Shown piece after piece: positions 47,377 to 57,442 of a DNA stretch of 64,000 nt. How positions within the stretch are numbered: position 1 is the first letter of the stretch; each line of letters begins with the position of its first letter. The stretch lies in assembly GCA_029984035.1 (NCBI GenBank), contig JASBYJ010000007.1:1-64000 (forward strand). Reading direction: 5' to 3'. Origin of the DNA: Conchiformibius sp. (GTDB taxonomy: Bacteria; Pseudomonadota; Gammaproteobacteria; Burkholderiales; Neisseriaceae). Position numbers and translations under genes: made by a program. The notes under the pieces were generated by a model. That model had not been told where the DNA came from, searched no databases, and saw nothing but the letters and a program-made list of their open reading frames with translations.

Positions 47377-48261
47377 ATGATACTATTTGATTTTCAAATA
47401 AATTTATCAGCTATGTTGGTGCCGAGTAATCTTGCGGGCTGCCTGAAAAAACTGCCTGTTCCGATTGTGATTTTAGATTTGGAGGCAACGGGCGGACATG
47501 TTTTGAATGACCGTATCATTGAAATCGCATTGTTGCACTTCGATAACGGAAACATTACCGAACTGAGCCAATTGATTCGCACGTCCGTGCCTATTAGCCC
47601 GTTTGTGTCTAAATTGACCGGTATTGATGAGGATATGTTGGCGGGCAGTCCCACTTTTTCGGAGTTTATGCCGCGAATTTTGCCTTTGTTGCGTGGGAGT
47701 TTGCTGATTGCGCATAACGGCAAATTTGATTATACCTTGTTGCAGTCGGAGTTTCGGCGCGAGAGCGTTGAATTTGCCGCACCGGTGGCGTGCAGTGTGA
47801 AGTTGTCGCGCAAGTTTTATCCGCAATATCTCAGGCATGGTTTGGACAGTATCGCCGAGCGTTTGGGCGTACCGAATGACGGACGGCATCGTGCTATGGC
47901 CGATGTGGCGTTGCTGGTGCAGTATTTGGAATCTATGGTGAATGAACGCGGGCAGGAGGCGTTTTTGAATGCTTTGTTACCGTTGGTGGAGCCATCGTTG
48001 CTGCCTGAAAATTTGCCGAGCGTTTTGAAAGAGCAGATTTACGGTTTGCCCGACGGGCATGGTGTTTCGGTTTGGTACGATGATAATCGGCAGGTCGGGA
48101 GCGTTCGCGTCCATCGTCATGCGTTTACGGAGATAGCCGGTTTGTTGGGCAGGCAGCCGCGCTTGTGGCGGAAACGTATGCACTTTATAGCGGCTTCAGA
48201 CGGCGAACACAGCGAAGCGTTAAGAATACAGCTGATTCAGGCGGGCAATGAGGCTGCCTGA
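47377..48261 (+). CDS. DnaQ-like 3'-5' exonuclease domain protein
   Basis: About 295 residues. The DEDD exonuclease motifs are complete: DLEATGGHVLNDRIIEIAL (Exo I), IAHNGKFDYTLLQSE (Exo II) and HRAMADVALLVQYL (Exo III, with His, so DEDDh). The C-terminal 120 residues have no domain I recognise. Resembles the epsilon-like exonucleases that accompany DNA polymerase III or act in nucleotide and RNA trimming; partner unknown. The open frame starts at 47227 but passes through tRNA-Arg in antisense, so the start must be later: ATG 47377 or 47413. The stop is formed by an uptake sequence (GAG GCT GCC TGA). Confidence 0.82.
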   Translation: MILFDFQINLSAMLVPSNLAGCLKKLPVPIVILDLEATGGHVLNDRIIEIALLHFDNGNITELSQLIRTSVPISPFVSKLTGIDEDMLAGSPTFSEFMPRILPLLRGSLLIAHNGKFDYTLLQSEFRRESVEFAAPVACSVKLSRKFYPQYLRHGLDSIAERLGVPNDGRHRAMADVALLVQYLESMVNERGQEAFLNALLPLVEPSLLPENLPSVLKEQIYGLPDGHGVSVWYDDNRQVGSVRVHRHAFTEIAGLLGRQPRLWRKRMHFIAASDGEHSEALRIQLIQAGNEAA

Positions 48262-48544
48262 AAGGGATTTCGTGTGAAAAAGCGTGCGCTTGGATGAAGC
48301 TGTTAACGAATGGTAGGTTCGGACGTATGCGGTATTTCAGGCTGCCTGAAAACTGTCGGGTTTGGTGTAAAACGTTCGTGCGGTTTTGAAACGGATAGGT
48401 ATCGGGTGTGCGTTTTGTTTCTTGTTTGCGGTTTGATGGCGGAGTGCGGCGTCTGCCTATTGGGGATAAGGTGTAATATGGGCTATAATTTCCGACCGGC
48501 AACAGCCCGATAAATTTTGAACACCCACAATTAAGGTTTTTATT

Positions 48545-49003
48545 ATGTTTTATCAGAAAGTTTTGACCGTTGCGGCGGCTGTTTTGGTATTGGCCGCCTG
48601 TACTGCTCCCGTGCCGCAAATTGGTTTCAAACCTGCTTCTTCACAATATACGCTTGCCGAAAGACATTGGGACGATGTGGCGAAAATCCGCGCCGAAGCC
48701 CAGCGTTTGGTTTTTGAAGTGCGTGCGGGCAATTTGACCAAGGTTCAGGCGGCCCAGTATCTGAACCGCTACCGTTTGGGCTTGGTGGGGCGTAACAGCG
48801 TGGATGACAGTGTGTATGAAGTGTATCAGCGTGCGGCGGTGGACAGCCAGCGCGGTGCCATCAGTTCCGAGCAGTCGAAAGCTTATGTGGAAAATACGCT
48901 CAGAGGTTGGCAGCAACGCTGGCCGCATATGACCAATAAGCCGACCAATCCTGCGTTTACCAATTTCCTTTTGGAATACATGGGGATGCAGCCGCTTAAG
49001 TAA
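48545..49003 (+). CDS. Conserved small lipoprotein, function unknown
   Basis: 152 residues. Lipobox VLAACTAP with Cys at about residue 19. The mature part is charged and helical, with no domain recognised. Start has AAGGTTTTT upstream. Placed 100 bp before greA on the same strand; greA probably has its own promoter in the gap. Likely anchored in a membrane facing the periplasm. Confidence 0.8.
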   Translation: MFYQKVLTVAAAVLVLAACTAPVPQIGFKPASSQYTLAERHWDDVAKIRAEAQRLVFEVRAGNLTKVQAAQYLNRYRLGLVGRNSVDDSVYEVYQRAAVDSQRGAISSEQSKAYVENTLRGWQQRWPHMTNKPTNPAFTNFLLEYMGMQPLK

Positions 49004-49107
49004 AGGTTGCCTTTTCGTGCGGATTTGATACAATGCCGCCGAATTTGATGAACCGCAAGCCGCATGTTTTGTGCGGCTTGCCTTTTTATGGATTTTTGAG
49101 AAACAGT

Positions 49108-49584
49108 ATGCAGAAAATTCCGTTAACACTGCGCGGCGCAGAGATGCTCAAAGCTGAATTGCAGGAACTGAAAAGCGTGGCCCGTCCTGCTGTGATTGAG
49201 GCGATTGCCGAGGCGCGGTCTCATGGCGATTTGTCCGAAAATGCCGAGTATGAGGCGGCTAAAGACAGACAAAGCTTCATCGAAGGCAGAATCGCCGAGT
49301 TGGAAAACAAATTGTCCCATGCGCAAATTATTGACCCGCGCGAAATTCATGCCGAAGGTCGGGTGGTATTCGGTGCAACCGTTACTTTGTCGGATTTGGA
49401 AAGCGGAGAAGAGGTGCGCTATCAGATTGTCGGCAACGATGAAGCGGATTTGAAGCACATGAAGATTTCTGTGAATTCTCCGATTGCCCGCGCGATGATT
49501 GGCAAGGAGGAGGGCGATATTGCCGAAGTGCAGGCACCGGACGGTATTCGGGAATATGAAATCTTGGCGGTAGAATATATTTAA
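49108..49584 (+). CDS. greA: Transcription elongation factor GreA
   Basis: Stimulates transcript cleavage by backtracked RNA polymerase. 158 residues: N-terminal coiled coil with the acidic tip ([20 protein letters not shown], about 37-56, with D41 and E44 equivalents) and C-terminal FKBP-like domain ([14 protein letters not shown]). The open frame extends to 49033, but the conserved start [14 protein letters not shown] is at 49108. Confidence 0.97.
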   Translation: MQKIPLTLRGAEMLKAELQELKSVARPAVIEAIAEARSHGDLSENAEYEAAKDRQSFIEGRIAELENKLSHAQIIDPREIHAEGRVVFGATVTLSDLESGEEVRYQIVGNDEADLKHMKISVNSPIARAMIGKEEGDIAEVQAPDGIREYEILAVEYI

Positions 49585-49645
49585 ATCTTTCAGGCTGCCT
49601 GAAAACCGTCTGTTTGGCCGGCAGCTTGTTTGGAAGAATGTCTAG

Positions 49646-49709
49646 CCGATGCGGCTTATTTTTCATACAATGGCAAACCGTTTGCCGTGTGACAAATAAG
49701 CCGCATCGG
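49646..49709 (+). terminator. Nested inverted repeat downstream of greA
   Basis: CCGATGCGGCTTATTT (49646-49661) and AAATAAGCCGCATCGG (49694-49709) form a perfect 16-bp outer stem. Its loop holds a smaller hairpin GGCAAAC-CG-TTTGCC (about 49672-49686). T-rich sequence and a DUS follow. It may be a terminator or a small palindromic element. Confidence 0.6.
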
Positions 49710-49867
49710 TTTCGGTTTTTTCAGGCTGCCTGAAAAAATGCGTGATGAGAGTGGGACTGTTCCGTTCGGATGAGTTCTTGCCGGTATGGCCGGTGTTTTG
49801 TCGAAACACTTGAATCACTCTCTGAATGGAATATTCAAACCAATAGAATCAATCAAGGAGAAAACAA

Positions 49868-50407
49868 ATGACTGTTCGTGCATTTTTGAATCATTATCCG
49901 CAAATCGGCGAAGGCGTGTTTGTAGATGAATCGGCGGTGGTGATTGGCGAAGTATCTGTCGGCGCGCAATCTTCCGTATGGCCGGGCGCGGTGTTGCGCG
50001 GCGATGTGAATTTTATCCGCATCGGCGAACGCAGCAATATTCAGGATTTGACCGTGCTGCATGTTTCCCACCGTACCGAAGCCGCCCCCGAAGGTTCGCC
50101 CGTGGTGATTGGCAATGATGTCACCGTAGGGCATCAGGCTACTTTGCATGGCTGTACGATTGGCAATCATGTGCTGATTGGTATGGGCAGTACGGTTTTG
50201 GATGATGCGGTCATTGAAGACCGTGTGATTGTGGGTGCCGGCAGTTTGGTGCCGCCGCGCAAACGTTTGCAAAGCGGATATCTTTATTTGGGCAGCCCCG
50301 TGAAGCAGGTGCGGCCTTTGAGTGAAGAGGAATTGGCGCATTTGGATGATTCTGCACGTCATTATGTGGAATTGGCGCAGCAGTATATCGGTATGCAGGA
50401 AGAATAA
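49868..50407 (+). CDS. Gamma-class carbonic anhydrase family protein (YrdA-like)
   Basis: 179 residues of left-handed beta-helix hexapeptide repeats, trimeric. Metal-ligand histidines appear in VLHVSHRTEA and VTVGHQATLHGCTIG at about 64-95. Members include YrdA, PaaY and CaiE; many bind zinc but have low or unknown carbonic anhydrase activity. Ribosome binding site AAGGAGAA is strong. Monocistronic or followed by the metallophosphatase gene 38 bp on. Confidence 0.9.
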   Translation: MTVRAFLNHYPQIGEGVFVDESAVVIGEVSVGAQSSVWPGAVLRGDVNFIRIGERSNIQDLTVLHVSHRTEAAPEGSPVVIGNDVTVGHQATLHGCTIGNHVLIGMGSTVLDDAVIEDRVIVGAGSLVPPRKRLQSGYLYLGSPVKQVRPLSEEELAHLDDSARHYVELAQQYIGMQEE

Positions 50408-50445
50408 ATCACCTGCCGTTACAGTCAATCGGTTTGACCTGTCTT

Positions 50446-51495
50446 ATGACTTTGATTCGTTCGCTGCCTTCCGGGCCGCTTGATATTGTCGGCGATGTTC
50501 ACGGCCAATTCGAAGCTCTGCAAAATCTGCTGCACTATCTGGGCTACGGCCCCGAAGGCAGACACCCGCAGGGTCGCAGGCTGGTGTTTGTCGGCGATTT
50601 GGTGGACAGAGGTCCTGATTCTCCTGCCTGTGTGGCTTGGGTGATGCAGGCATGTCAGCACGGGCGGGCGCATATGGTATTGGGTAACCATGAGCTTAAC
50701 CTGTTGATGCATGAGCCTAAAGACGGTTCGGGGTGGTTTTTTGACAGCAGGGCGGCAAAAGATGCGCGGCAGTATGCGCCTTGGCAAAGACAGGAAAACG
50801 GCAAATCAGCCGTAACGGCGTTTTTCAGGCAGCAGCCTTTGGTATTGCAACGCCAAGATTTGCGTATCGTGCATGCGGCATGGCTGCCTGAAATTATTGA
50901 AGAATTATCGCGGCCTGAATATGACGGCCGTTGTTTGTTGGAATTATGCCGCGAATGGGACGCCGAGTTGGATTGCCATGTGCGCCATGCGCCTTGGTAT
51001 GACGACTATCTGGATGAACAGCGCCGCTATGTGCACGGTTTGGAAAATTACAGGGAAGTGCCGCCTTTGCTGTGCGCAACCGCCAAGCATGACGTGTACC
51101 GCAGTTGCCGCCATCCCGCCCGTGCGCTCACTTGCGGCATTGAAACCGTTGCCGATGAGCCTTTTTTTGCGGGCGGGCGGTGGCGGTTTTCAGTGCGCCG
51201 TCCGTGGTGGAACGATTATCACGATGCCGCGCATGTGGTGGTCGGGCATTATTGGCGGCAATGGTATTCCGGTCGCGCCGCCAAACACCGTAGGGAAATG
51301 TTTACCGTGCCGCCGCATCATTGGCACGGTGCGCGTAATAATGTGTTTTGCTTGGATTTTTCTGTCGGGGCGCGTTGGCGCGACCGTAAAAGGGATATTC
51401 CGCCGAGCCGTTCGGTGCACCGTTTGGCCGCATTGCGCTGGCCTGAAAAAACATTGGTTTTTGATAACGGGGATTGTGTCCCGACTGAGGCCTGA
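50446..51495 (+). CDS. Calcineurin-like metallophosphatase (PPP-type)
   Basis: About 349 residues. The dinuclear-metal motifs are present in order: DIVGDVHGQFEAL (about 13-25), FVGDLVDRGPDSP (about 47) and LGNHELNLLM (about 76), then histidines in GHYWRQWY. This matches the serine/threonine and diadenosine tetraphosphatase branch, such as PrpE/ApaH-like enzymes; the substrate cannot be told. A TTG upstream at 50434 is in frame, but ATG 50446 is the first normal start. Several uptake sequences follow at 51520-51690. Confidence 0.85.
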   Translation: MTLIRSLPSGPLDIVGDVHGQFEALQNLLHYLGYGPEGRHPQGRRLVFVGDLVDRGPDSPACVAWVMQACQHGRAHMVLGNHELNLLMHEPKDGSGWFFDSRAAKDARQYAPWQRQENGKSAVTAFFRQQPLVLQRQDLRIVHAAWLPEIIEELSRPEYDGRCLLELCREWDAELDCHVRHAPWYDDYLDEQRRYVHGLENYREVPPLLCATAKHDVYRSCRHPARALTCGIETVADEPFFAGGRWRFSVRRPWWNDYHDAAHVVVGHYWRQWYSGRAAKHRREMFTVPPHHWHGARNNVFCLDFSVGARWRDRKRDIPPSRSVHRLAALRWPEKTLVFDNGDCVPTEA

Positions 51496-51688
51496 CGGGA
51501 TGTGCGGCCTTGCAGGCAGGTTTCAGGCAGCCTGATGACCATCTTAGGGCTGCCTGAAGCGTTTTAGAGATACGCCGTGCCGATTGGGTGCAATTGCCGC
51601 ATTGAGGCTGCCTGAAAAGAATCATGAATCGTTGTCGTGTCGAATGAAAGATGGGAAGCAGCGTTAAGGCTGCCTGAAAACCGTAGTT

Positions 51689-52627
51689 ATGATGAAAGCA
51701 TTTGCCTTATTGGGTCCCACCGCTTGCGGAAAAACCGCGCTTGCTTTGAAGCTTGCGGAGTATATTCCTTGTGAAATCATCAGCTTGGATAGTGCTTTAA
51801 TCTACCGCGATATGGATATCGGCACGGCAAAGCCCAGTGCGGCGGAACAATCCGCCGTTGCCCATCATCTGATTGACATTATCAGTCCGCTGCAAACTTA
51901 TAGTGCGGCCGAATTTGTCTCCGATTGTGTGCGCTTGGTGCAGGATATCCGCGCACGGGGAAAATTGCCTTTGATTGTCGGCGGCACCATGATGTATTAC
52001 CACGCTTTGACGCAAGGTTTGAATCAGCTGCCTGAAGCCGATGAGGCGACACGTTCGCTGTTGCAACGCCAAAAAGCCGAATACGGTTTGCCCCATCTTT
52101 ATCGGCAATTGCAACAAATCGACAGCGCAACCGCAGCACGTTTAGACCCTAACGACAGCCAGCGTATCGAACGGGCATTGGAAGTTTGGCTGCTGACCGG
52201 CAAACCTTTGAGCCGGCATTTTGCCGAGCAGCAGCATACTGCTTCACCTCTGCAACTGTTTACGCTGGCATTGGTTCCCGATGACCGCGCCTTGCTGCAC
52301 GAACGGATAAACCGCCGCTTCGATGCCATGTTGGCGCAGGGCTTTTTGGACGAGGTGCATCGTTTACGCCGCAATTATCCGCAATTAAATGCGGATATGC
52401 CTTCCGTACGTTGTGTCGGCTACCGCCAGGCATGGGCGCATTTGGACGGCGAAACCGATGAAAAAACCTTTGTCGAACAAGGTAAAGCCGCTACGCGCCA
52501 ATTGGCAAAACGGCAACTCACTTGGCTGCGGAAACTGCATGCCGATAAAGTATTGGATCCGTTCGGCAAGGACGATATGCTGCATGCGGCCGTGACTTTG
52601 GCACGGGATTTTTTTCAGGCTGCCTGA
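51689..52627 (+). CDS. miaA: tRNA dimethylallyltransferase
   Basis: Adds the isopentenyl group to A37 of tRNAs reading U-starting codons. 312 residues. P-loop [12 protein letters not shown] (about 9-20), [17 protein letters not shown], the [10 protein letters not shown] motif near 99, and [12 protein letters not shown] near 245 with the substrate-tRNA contacts. The stop is provided by an uptake sequence: TTT CAG GCT GCC TGA, giving Phe-Gln-Ala-Ala-stop. Confidence 0.97.
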   Translation: MMKAFALLGPTACGKTALALKLAEYIPCEIISLDSALIYRDMDIGTAKPSAAEQSAVAHHLIDIISPLQTYSAAEFVSDCVRLVQDIRARGKLPLIVGGTMMYYHALTQGLNQLPEADEATRSLLQRQKAEYGLPHLYRQLQQIDSATAARLDPNDSQRIERALEVWLLTGKPLSRHFAEQQHTASPLQLFTLALVPDDRALLHERINRRFDAMLAQGFLDEVHRLRRNYPQLNADMPSVRCVGYRQAWAHLDGETDEKTFVEQGKAATRQLAKRQLTWLRKLHADKVLDPFGKDDMLHAAVTLARDFFQAA

Positions 52628-52829
52628 AAGATTGGCGGAAGCGGGCGGTTCTGCTTTCCTATATCGTTAGACTTCGCAGCAGAATCTGCAAACTATCCGT
52701 CATTTTCATAGTAATCAACGCGTTTCAGGCTGCCTGAAGGACGGTAGGGTATATGATGCAAGACCGTGTTAGCGTGAGAATCGGCAGGCATCACCTTGTT
52801 TTGGATAATCAACCGATTGGATTAAAATC

Positions 52830-53339
52830 ATGACTCGTCCCGTTGCTCCGCTTAAACGCCGTTTTGCAGCTTTGTCGTATGAATCTTTGCTGATTGCATC
52901 GGTAACATTTGTCGCAGGACTGATTGCAGGCATACTCAATACCTTAGTGAAAGAATTCTTACCTATCGCTTCTCCTGTGCAGCCTTTGATGTTGGCATTG
53001 ATTTTGCTTTATGCCTGGTGGCTGTATTTCAAGCTCAATTGGTTGCGCGAAGGGCAAACTCTCCCTATGCGCGTATGGAAAATCGGTTTATGCGACCATT
53101 CGGGACGGCTGCCTGAAATCAAATTATTGATGCGCCGTTTTTTATGGTCTTGTGTTTTATTGGTTTTTATACCGCTGCTGGTCTATGCGGTTTTGCGGCA
53201 CAATGGCATTGCGCCTAAGCACGCATGTGTGGCCGCATTGTGCTGGTGGATTTTGCCGTGGGGCTTTGCTTGGTTTAATCCGCGCCGCCAATTTTTGTAT
53301 GATTACCTTTCCGGTACGGAATTGTGTGATTTGCGTTGA
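52830..53339 (+). CDS. RDD family membrane protein
   Basis: 169 residues with about four membrane segments. The RDD domain begins RRFAALSYESLLIAS, where the usual R-x-x-A-x-x-x-D has lost its Asp, and includes GQTLPMRVWKIGLCD typical of the family. Function of RDD proteins is largely unknown; some are Na+/H+ antiporters. A second RDD protein lies at 55177. Confidence 0.85.
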   Translation: MTRPVAPLKRRFAALSYESLLIASVTFVAGLIAGILNTLVKEFLPIASPVQPLMLALILLYAWWLYFKLNWLREGQTLPMRVWKIGLCDHSGRLPEIKLLMRRFLWSCVLLVFIPLLVYAVLRHNGIAPKHACVAALCWWILPWGFAWFNPRRQFLYDYLSGTELCDLR

Positions 53340-53553
53340 ATAAGTTCGATATGATGTGCCGTTTGTGTGGCGTATTGGATTCGTTGTTAATATTAATGCG
53401 GATTCCCAATCTATGACAGTCAAAAACTGTTAGAATAACGGACGTTGTAGCAACAGTGCTTGGAAACCGGGTTCACGGCTTTCTTGGAGATGGTTGGCTT
53501 CAAACCTGTGTTGCGTAGAATGCCGATTCTTAAATTTAATGTAAGGAAATAAA

Positions 53554-54411
53554 ATGTTTAAAAGTTCACTGAAACCTATTGCTTTGGGACTGACTTCCGC
53601 CCTGTTTTTGGGCGCGTGTACCACTGCGGGTACAAAAGTAGACCTTGACGGTATGGCCGAAGAAATCAAATGGCCCAATCCTGAAACTACTTCTTTCAAT
53701 AAAGACCGCGGCACTTTCCCGAATTTGGAAAGCCTTAAACAAATCAGAAGCGGTGTAACTAAAGACCAGCTGTATTATTTGATTGGCCGTCCTCAATTTC
53801 ACGAGGGTTTCCGTGTGCGCGAGTGGGATTATTTGTTCCATTTCAATACACCCGGACAAGGTACTAACGGCGTAACCACTTGTCAATACAAGGTATTGTT
53901 TGACAAAAATAAATTTGCCAGAAGTTTCCATTGGCGCGCTGTAGACCCTGTGAACGCGGTTTGTCCTCCTGAAACTTCCGGTGTGGTTTCGACTGTAACT
54001 TCACGCCGTTATACTCTGTCGGCTGATGCATTGTTTGCATTTGATAAGAGCGATTTGAGCAATATGAATGCCAAAGGTCGTCAGGAATTGGATGATTTGG
54101 CACGCGAATTACGCAGCTTTGACCAATTGCAGTCTGTGCGTATCAGTGGGCATACCGATTATCTCGGTAGCGATATGTATAATATGGCATTGTCGCAACG
54201 CCGCGCATCTACCGTGCGTGAGTATTTGATCCAGCGTGGCGTTCCTGCCAATATCACGTTCGCTTACGGTGCGGGTGAAACCCAGCCTGTGAAACAGTGT
54301 GTGAATAACGGCAACCGCCAAGAATTGATTGCATGTCTGCAGCCGAACCGCCGCGTGGAAGTGGAAGTGGACGGCTCGGGCGTAGTAGGCGACAAACGTA
54401 TTTACCGTTAA
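53554..54411 (+). CDS. OmpA-family lipoprotein with BamE-like N-terminal region
   Basis: 285 residues. Lipobox LFLGACTT (Cys about 22). Residues about 55-110 (LKQIRSGVTKDQLYYLIGRPQFHEGFRVREWDYLFHF, quoted in parts) resemble the SmpA/BamE fold: IRSGVTKDQLYYLIGRP and WDYLFHF. The C-terminal 120 residues are an OmpA/MotB peptidoglycan-binding domain, with ISGHTDYLGSDMYNMALSQR (NX2LSX2RA-type motif) and QPNRRVEVEV. It probably tethers the outer membrane to peptidoglycan. Ribosome binding site GTAAGGAAA precedes the ATG. Confidence 0.88.
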   Translation: MFKSSLKPIALGLTSALFLGACTTAGTKVDLDGMAEEIKWPNPETTSFNKDRGTFPNLESLKQIRSGVTKDQLYYLIGRPQFHEGFRVREWDYLFHFNTPGQGTNGVTTCQYKVLFDKNKFARSFHWRAVDPVNAVCPPETSGVVSTVTSRRYTLSADALFAFDKSDLSNMNAKGRQELDDLARELRSFDQLQSVRISGHTDYLGSDMYNMALSQRRASTVREYLIQRGVPANITFAYGAGETQPVKQCVNNGNRQELIACLQPNRRVEVEVDGSGVVGDKRIYR

Positions 54412-54470
54412 TTCGTGCTTGCTGAAATCCGAGTGAACCGTTGAGTCTGTTCTTAGCGGTTTGATAATAA

Positions 54471-54508
54471 AAAAGGCTGCCTGAAATTTTTCAGGCAGCC
54501 TTTTTTAC
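54471..54508. terminator. Inverted DUS pair, bidirectional terminator
   Basis: AAAAAAGGCTGCCTGAAA and its complement, with flanking A and T runs, lie between the convergent OmpA-family and YqhA-like genes. Confidence 0.92.
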
Positions 54509-54535
54509 ACAATTATGACAGGCAGAGAAGGCGTA

Positions 54536-55072
54536 TTAATGCGCTTTATGTGCCGTGCCGTACACGATACGGTCTGTCCATGCGATAGCCACTGCCGAAA
54601 GTAGGAACACAAAATGCAGCAACAGCTGCCATTTGATTTGGTGTTCGGGCAGATTGGCTGCATTGATAAAGGTTTGCAGCAGATGTATGGAGGAAATGCT
54701 GATAATTGCCATAGACAATTTGACTTTCAATACCGATGCGTTGACATGATGCAGCCATTCGGGCTGGTCGGGGTGGTCGTTTACGTTCAGGCGGGAAACA
54801 AAGGTTTCGTAGCCGCCAATCAGTACCATAATCAACAGGTTGGCAATCATCACTACGTCAATCAGGCTTAATACCGAAAGCATGATGGCATTTTCGTCCA
54901 TAGTTTGCAGATTGCTGATTAATGCCCATAACGATTTGAGAAATTTATACGAATAAATGCCCTGTATGACAATCAAACCAAGGTAAATCGGCAATTGCAG
55001 CCAACGGCTGAAGAAAATCAGTTGGCTGAGAAAGGCGGTTTTTGAAGAAGGGGCAGGTGGAAGCGGATTCAT
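54536..55072 (-). CDS. YqhA-like (UPF0114/TIGR00645) membrane protein
   Basis: 178 residues with about four helices. Family-typical [21 protein letters not shown] near the start and [26 protein letters not shown] in the middle; the end includes [20 protein letters not shown]. Function unknown. The open frame begins at a TTG at 55120, but ATG 55072 fits the family start; neither has a strong ribosome binding site. Confidence 0.85.
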   Translation of the reverse strand: MNPLPPAPSSKTAFLSQLIFFSRWLQLPIYLGLIVIQGIYSYKFLKSLWALISNLQTMDENAIMLSVLSLIDVVMIANLLIMVLIGGYETFVSRLNVNDHPDQPEWLHHVNASVLKVKLSMAIISISSIHLLQTFINAANLPEHQIKWQLLLHFVFLLSAVAIAWTDRIVYGTAHKAH

Positions 55073-55121
55073 GACGAGATGGATAAAAAAAAAGATATTG
55101 TAGCGCAAACGGTGAACCAAT

Positions 55122-55154
55122 GTTTTCAGGCAGCCTTAAAAAGCTGCCTGAAAA
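55122..55154 (-). terminator. Inverted DUS pair after the RDD gene
   Basis: GTTTTCAGGCAGC and GCTGCCTGAAAAC face each other over CTTAAAAA, 22 bp after the stop of the RDD gene at 55177 on the minus strand. Confidence 0.75.
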
Positions 55155-55176
55155 CTTATCCTGCATCATTGCGCGA

Positions 55177-55818
55177 TTAACGGCGGGGTATTTGTACGAC
55201 AACCGTTCCGCCGATTAAGTCTTGAAGCGTACGTCTTTCGCTGTGGGCAAACATCATAATCAGGCAGATGAGATTGAACAGCATCCCGATTATATTGCCC
55301 ATCAGCTTGGAAGAGCTGGTGATGGCATCTCCTTCCATTCCGGAAAAGGCACCGCCGAAACCTATCATAAATCCTACCACACCCGCCACCAGTGCAACGA
55401 TGAGAAGATACACCACTTCGCGCAACAAAAAGGCGCGTAGGAAGCCTGCGTCATCGCCTGTGGTGCGGATGACTTGGATGCCCATCCATTTTTTACCCAA
55501 AGTATAGCCGTGGCTGCAAAGCAGCACCAATTGGTAGATAGGGAACGCGAATAAGCTCAGAAGAGTGAGGCCTCCTTTGATGGTTGTGGACAAGATTTCC
55601 ATATTTGACGGCACGGCTGCAGAAACCAGACCTGCGATAAGAACTGAAATGAGTGCAACTGCAATATACAGCAGGGAATTGATAAGCACCGCTGCGATGC
55701 GCCGCCATGGGGAAGCCAATTCCACTTCTATTTCATCGGTTTGTCCGAATCCGAAAGGTACATAATTATCTGTACGCTCGGATAGTGCGTAGTTGTTGCT
55801 TTTGTAAGAATGGCTCAT
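55177..55818 (-). CDS. RDD family membrane protein
   Basis: 213 residues. After a polar N-terminus of 35 residues, SPWRRIAAVLINSLLYIAV begins the RDD domain; CSHGYTLGKKWMGIQVIRTTG is the conserved central loop and RRTLQDLIGGTVVVQ the end. About four membrane segments. Not obviously related to the RDD protein at 52830 beyond the domain. Strong ribosome binding site AAGGAG. Confidence 0.88.
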   Translation of the reverse strand: MSHSYKSNNYALSERTDNYVPFGFGQTDEIEVELASPWRRIAAVLINSLLYIAVALISVLIAGLVSAAVPSNMEILSTTIKGGLTLLSLFAFPIYQLVLLCSHGYTLGKKWMGIQVIRTTGDDAGFLRAFLLREVVYLLIVALVAGVVGFMIGFGGAFSGMEGDAITSSSKLMGNIIGMLFNLICLIMMFAHSERRTLQDLIGGTVVVQIPRR

Positions 55819-55992
55819 AAAAACTCCTTGATTGATGATGTGCTTTCAGGATATTCCGATACTTTTCAGGCAGCCTGAAGCAGGGATTGTATTACAGAAT
55901 CTCAGAATCAGTATAAAAACCTTTACAATTTTCTAACAAAGGTTTAAAACGTAAGTTTTCTTTTCTTTAAACTTTTTTTCGGAGAACATGAT

Positions 55993-57105
55993 ATGAAGGT
56001 AGGGTTTGTCGGCTGGCGCGGTATGGTTGGCTCGGTGTTGATGCAGAGAATGCGCGAAGAGAACGATTTTTCCCGTATTCCCGAAGCCTTTTTCTTTACC
56101 ACATCGAATGCGGGCGGTGCGGCTCCCGATTTCGGTCAAGCGGCCAAAACGCTTCTGGATGCCAATAATATTCATGAATTGGCGAAAATGGACGTTATCG
56201 TTACCTGCCAAGGCGGCGATTACACCAAATCCGTGTTTGCCCCGCTGCGTGCGGCCGGTTGGGACGGTTATTGGATTGACGCCGCTTCCGCACTGCGTAT
56301 GCAGGACGATGCCGTGATTGTACTCGACCCCGTGAACCGAAACGTTATCGACCGAGCCCTGCAAAACGGTGTGAAAAACTATGTCGGCGGCAACTGTACC
56401 GTTTCACTGATGCTGATGGCATTGGGCGGGTTGTTTCAAAACGGCTTGGTGGAATGGGCTTCGAGCATGACTTATCAGGCAGCTTCGGGGGCAGGTGCGA
56501 AAAATATGCGCGAACTGATTGCAGGCATGGGCGCAGTACACCGCCAAGTCGCCGCCGAGTTGGCCGACCCCGCAGGTGCGATTTTGGACATCGACCGCAA
56601 AGTATCCGATTTTCTGCGTTCCGAAGATTATCCCAAAGCAAATTTCGGCGTACCGCTTGCAGGCAGCCTGATTCCTTGGATTGATGCCGATTTGGGCAAC
56701 GGACAGTCTAAAGAAGAATGGAAAGGCGGCGTGGAAACCAACAAAATCTTGGGTACGGACGACATTATTGTCGAAGGCTTGTGCGTGCGTATCGGCGCGA
56801 TGCGTTGCCACAGCCAGGCGATTACCTTGAAATTGAAACAGGATTTGCCGCTGCCTGAAATCGAAACGCTGCTGGCCCAAGCCAATGATTGGGTGAAAGT
56901 CGTGCCTAATAGCAAAGAAGCCAGTATGCACGGGCTGACGCCTGCGGTGGTAACCGGCACGCTCACCGTTCCTGTCGGACGCTTGCGCAAATTGGCTATG
57001 GGCGGCGAATATCTGAGCGCGTTTACCGTGGGCGACCAATTGCTCTGGGGGGCTGCCGAGCCTGTTCGCCGTATGTTGCGGATTGTTTTGGGTAATTTGG
57101 ATTAA
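55993..57105 (+). CDS. asd: Aspartate-semialdehyde dehydrogenase
   Basis: Second step of the aspartate pathway to lysine, threonine and methionine, and so to diaminopimelate of the cell wall. 370 residues. NADP-binding [18 protein letters not shown] at the start, active-site Cys in [12 protein letters not shown] (about 136), catalytic His and Arg in [14 protein letters not shown] (about 265-278). Typical of the proteobacterial Asd type. Ends 20 bp before a DUS terminator. Confidence 0.97.
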   Translation: MKVGFVGWRGMVGSVLMQRMREENDFSRIPEAFFFTTSNAGGAAPDFGQAAKTLLDANNIHELAKMDVIVTCQGGDYTKSVFAPLRAAGWDGYWIDAASALRMQDDAVIVLDPVNRNVIDRALQNGVKNYVGGNCTVSLMLMALGGLFQNGLVEWASSMTYQAASGAGAKNMRELIAGMGAVHRQVAAELADPAGAILDIDRKVSDFLRSEDYPKANFGVPLAGSLIPWIDADLGNGQSKEEWKGGVETNKILGTDDIIVEGLCVRIGAMRCHSQAITLKLKQDLPLPEIETLLAQANDWVKVVPNSKEASMHGLTPAVVTGTLTVPVGRLRKLAMGGEYLSAFTVGDQLLWGAAEPVRRMLRIVLGNLD

Positions 57106-57126
57106 CGGCAATAGCCGCTTATTCGG

Positions 57127-57160
57127 AAGGCTGCCTGAAAACTGTTCAGGCAGCTTTTTT
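57127..57160 (+). terminator. Inverted DUS pair, terminator of asd
   Basis: AAGGCTGCCTGAA (57127-57139) and TTCAGGCAGCTTTTTT (57145-57160) form a hairpin ending in a T run. Confidence 0.88.
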
Positions 57161-57439
57161 CAGATTGTTTTATTGACAAATCCGCGTGCTTTGGCATATT
57201 TGACGTTACAGGCTTCAAAACGATTTAAATCGCCGACATCTTGGTTGGGTTTTTGCAAGCGGCTGCGCTTCCAATGGGTCCTGATATCGGTTGAGTTTGG
57301 TTTGAAAGTCATTTAAAGCGCAAAGCGCATCTGCATCTCAAAAACTGCTGCCGTCATTGGCTTCGGGAAGAAAATAATCGGAAAGACTTTTAGCGGATTG
57401 TGCTAATTCTTTAAGACAGTTGAAAATGGTGATATTCAT
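57160..57439 (-). pseudogene. Decayed small gene of unknown function
   Basis: On the minus strand an ATG at 57439 with a good ribosome binding site (AAGGAGC) opens MNITIFNCLKELAQSAKSLS and continues to a TGA after 33 codons. The same frame then goes on coding-like (DADALCALNDFQTKLNRYQ), shifts frame, and ends ACNVKYAKARGFVNKTI at TGA 57160. One stop and at least one shift are needed to rebuild a protein of about 92 residues. No family recognised. Confidence 0.6.
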
Positions 57440-57442
57440 AAG

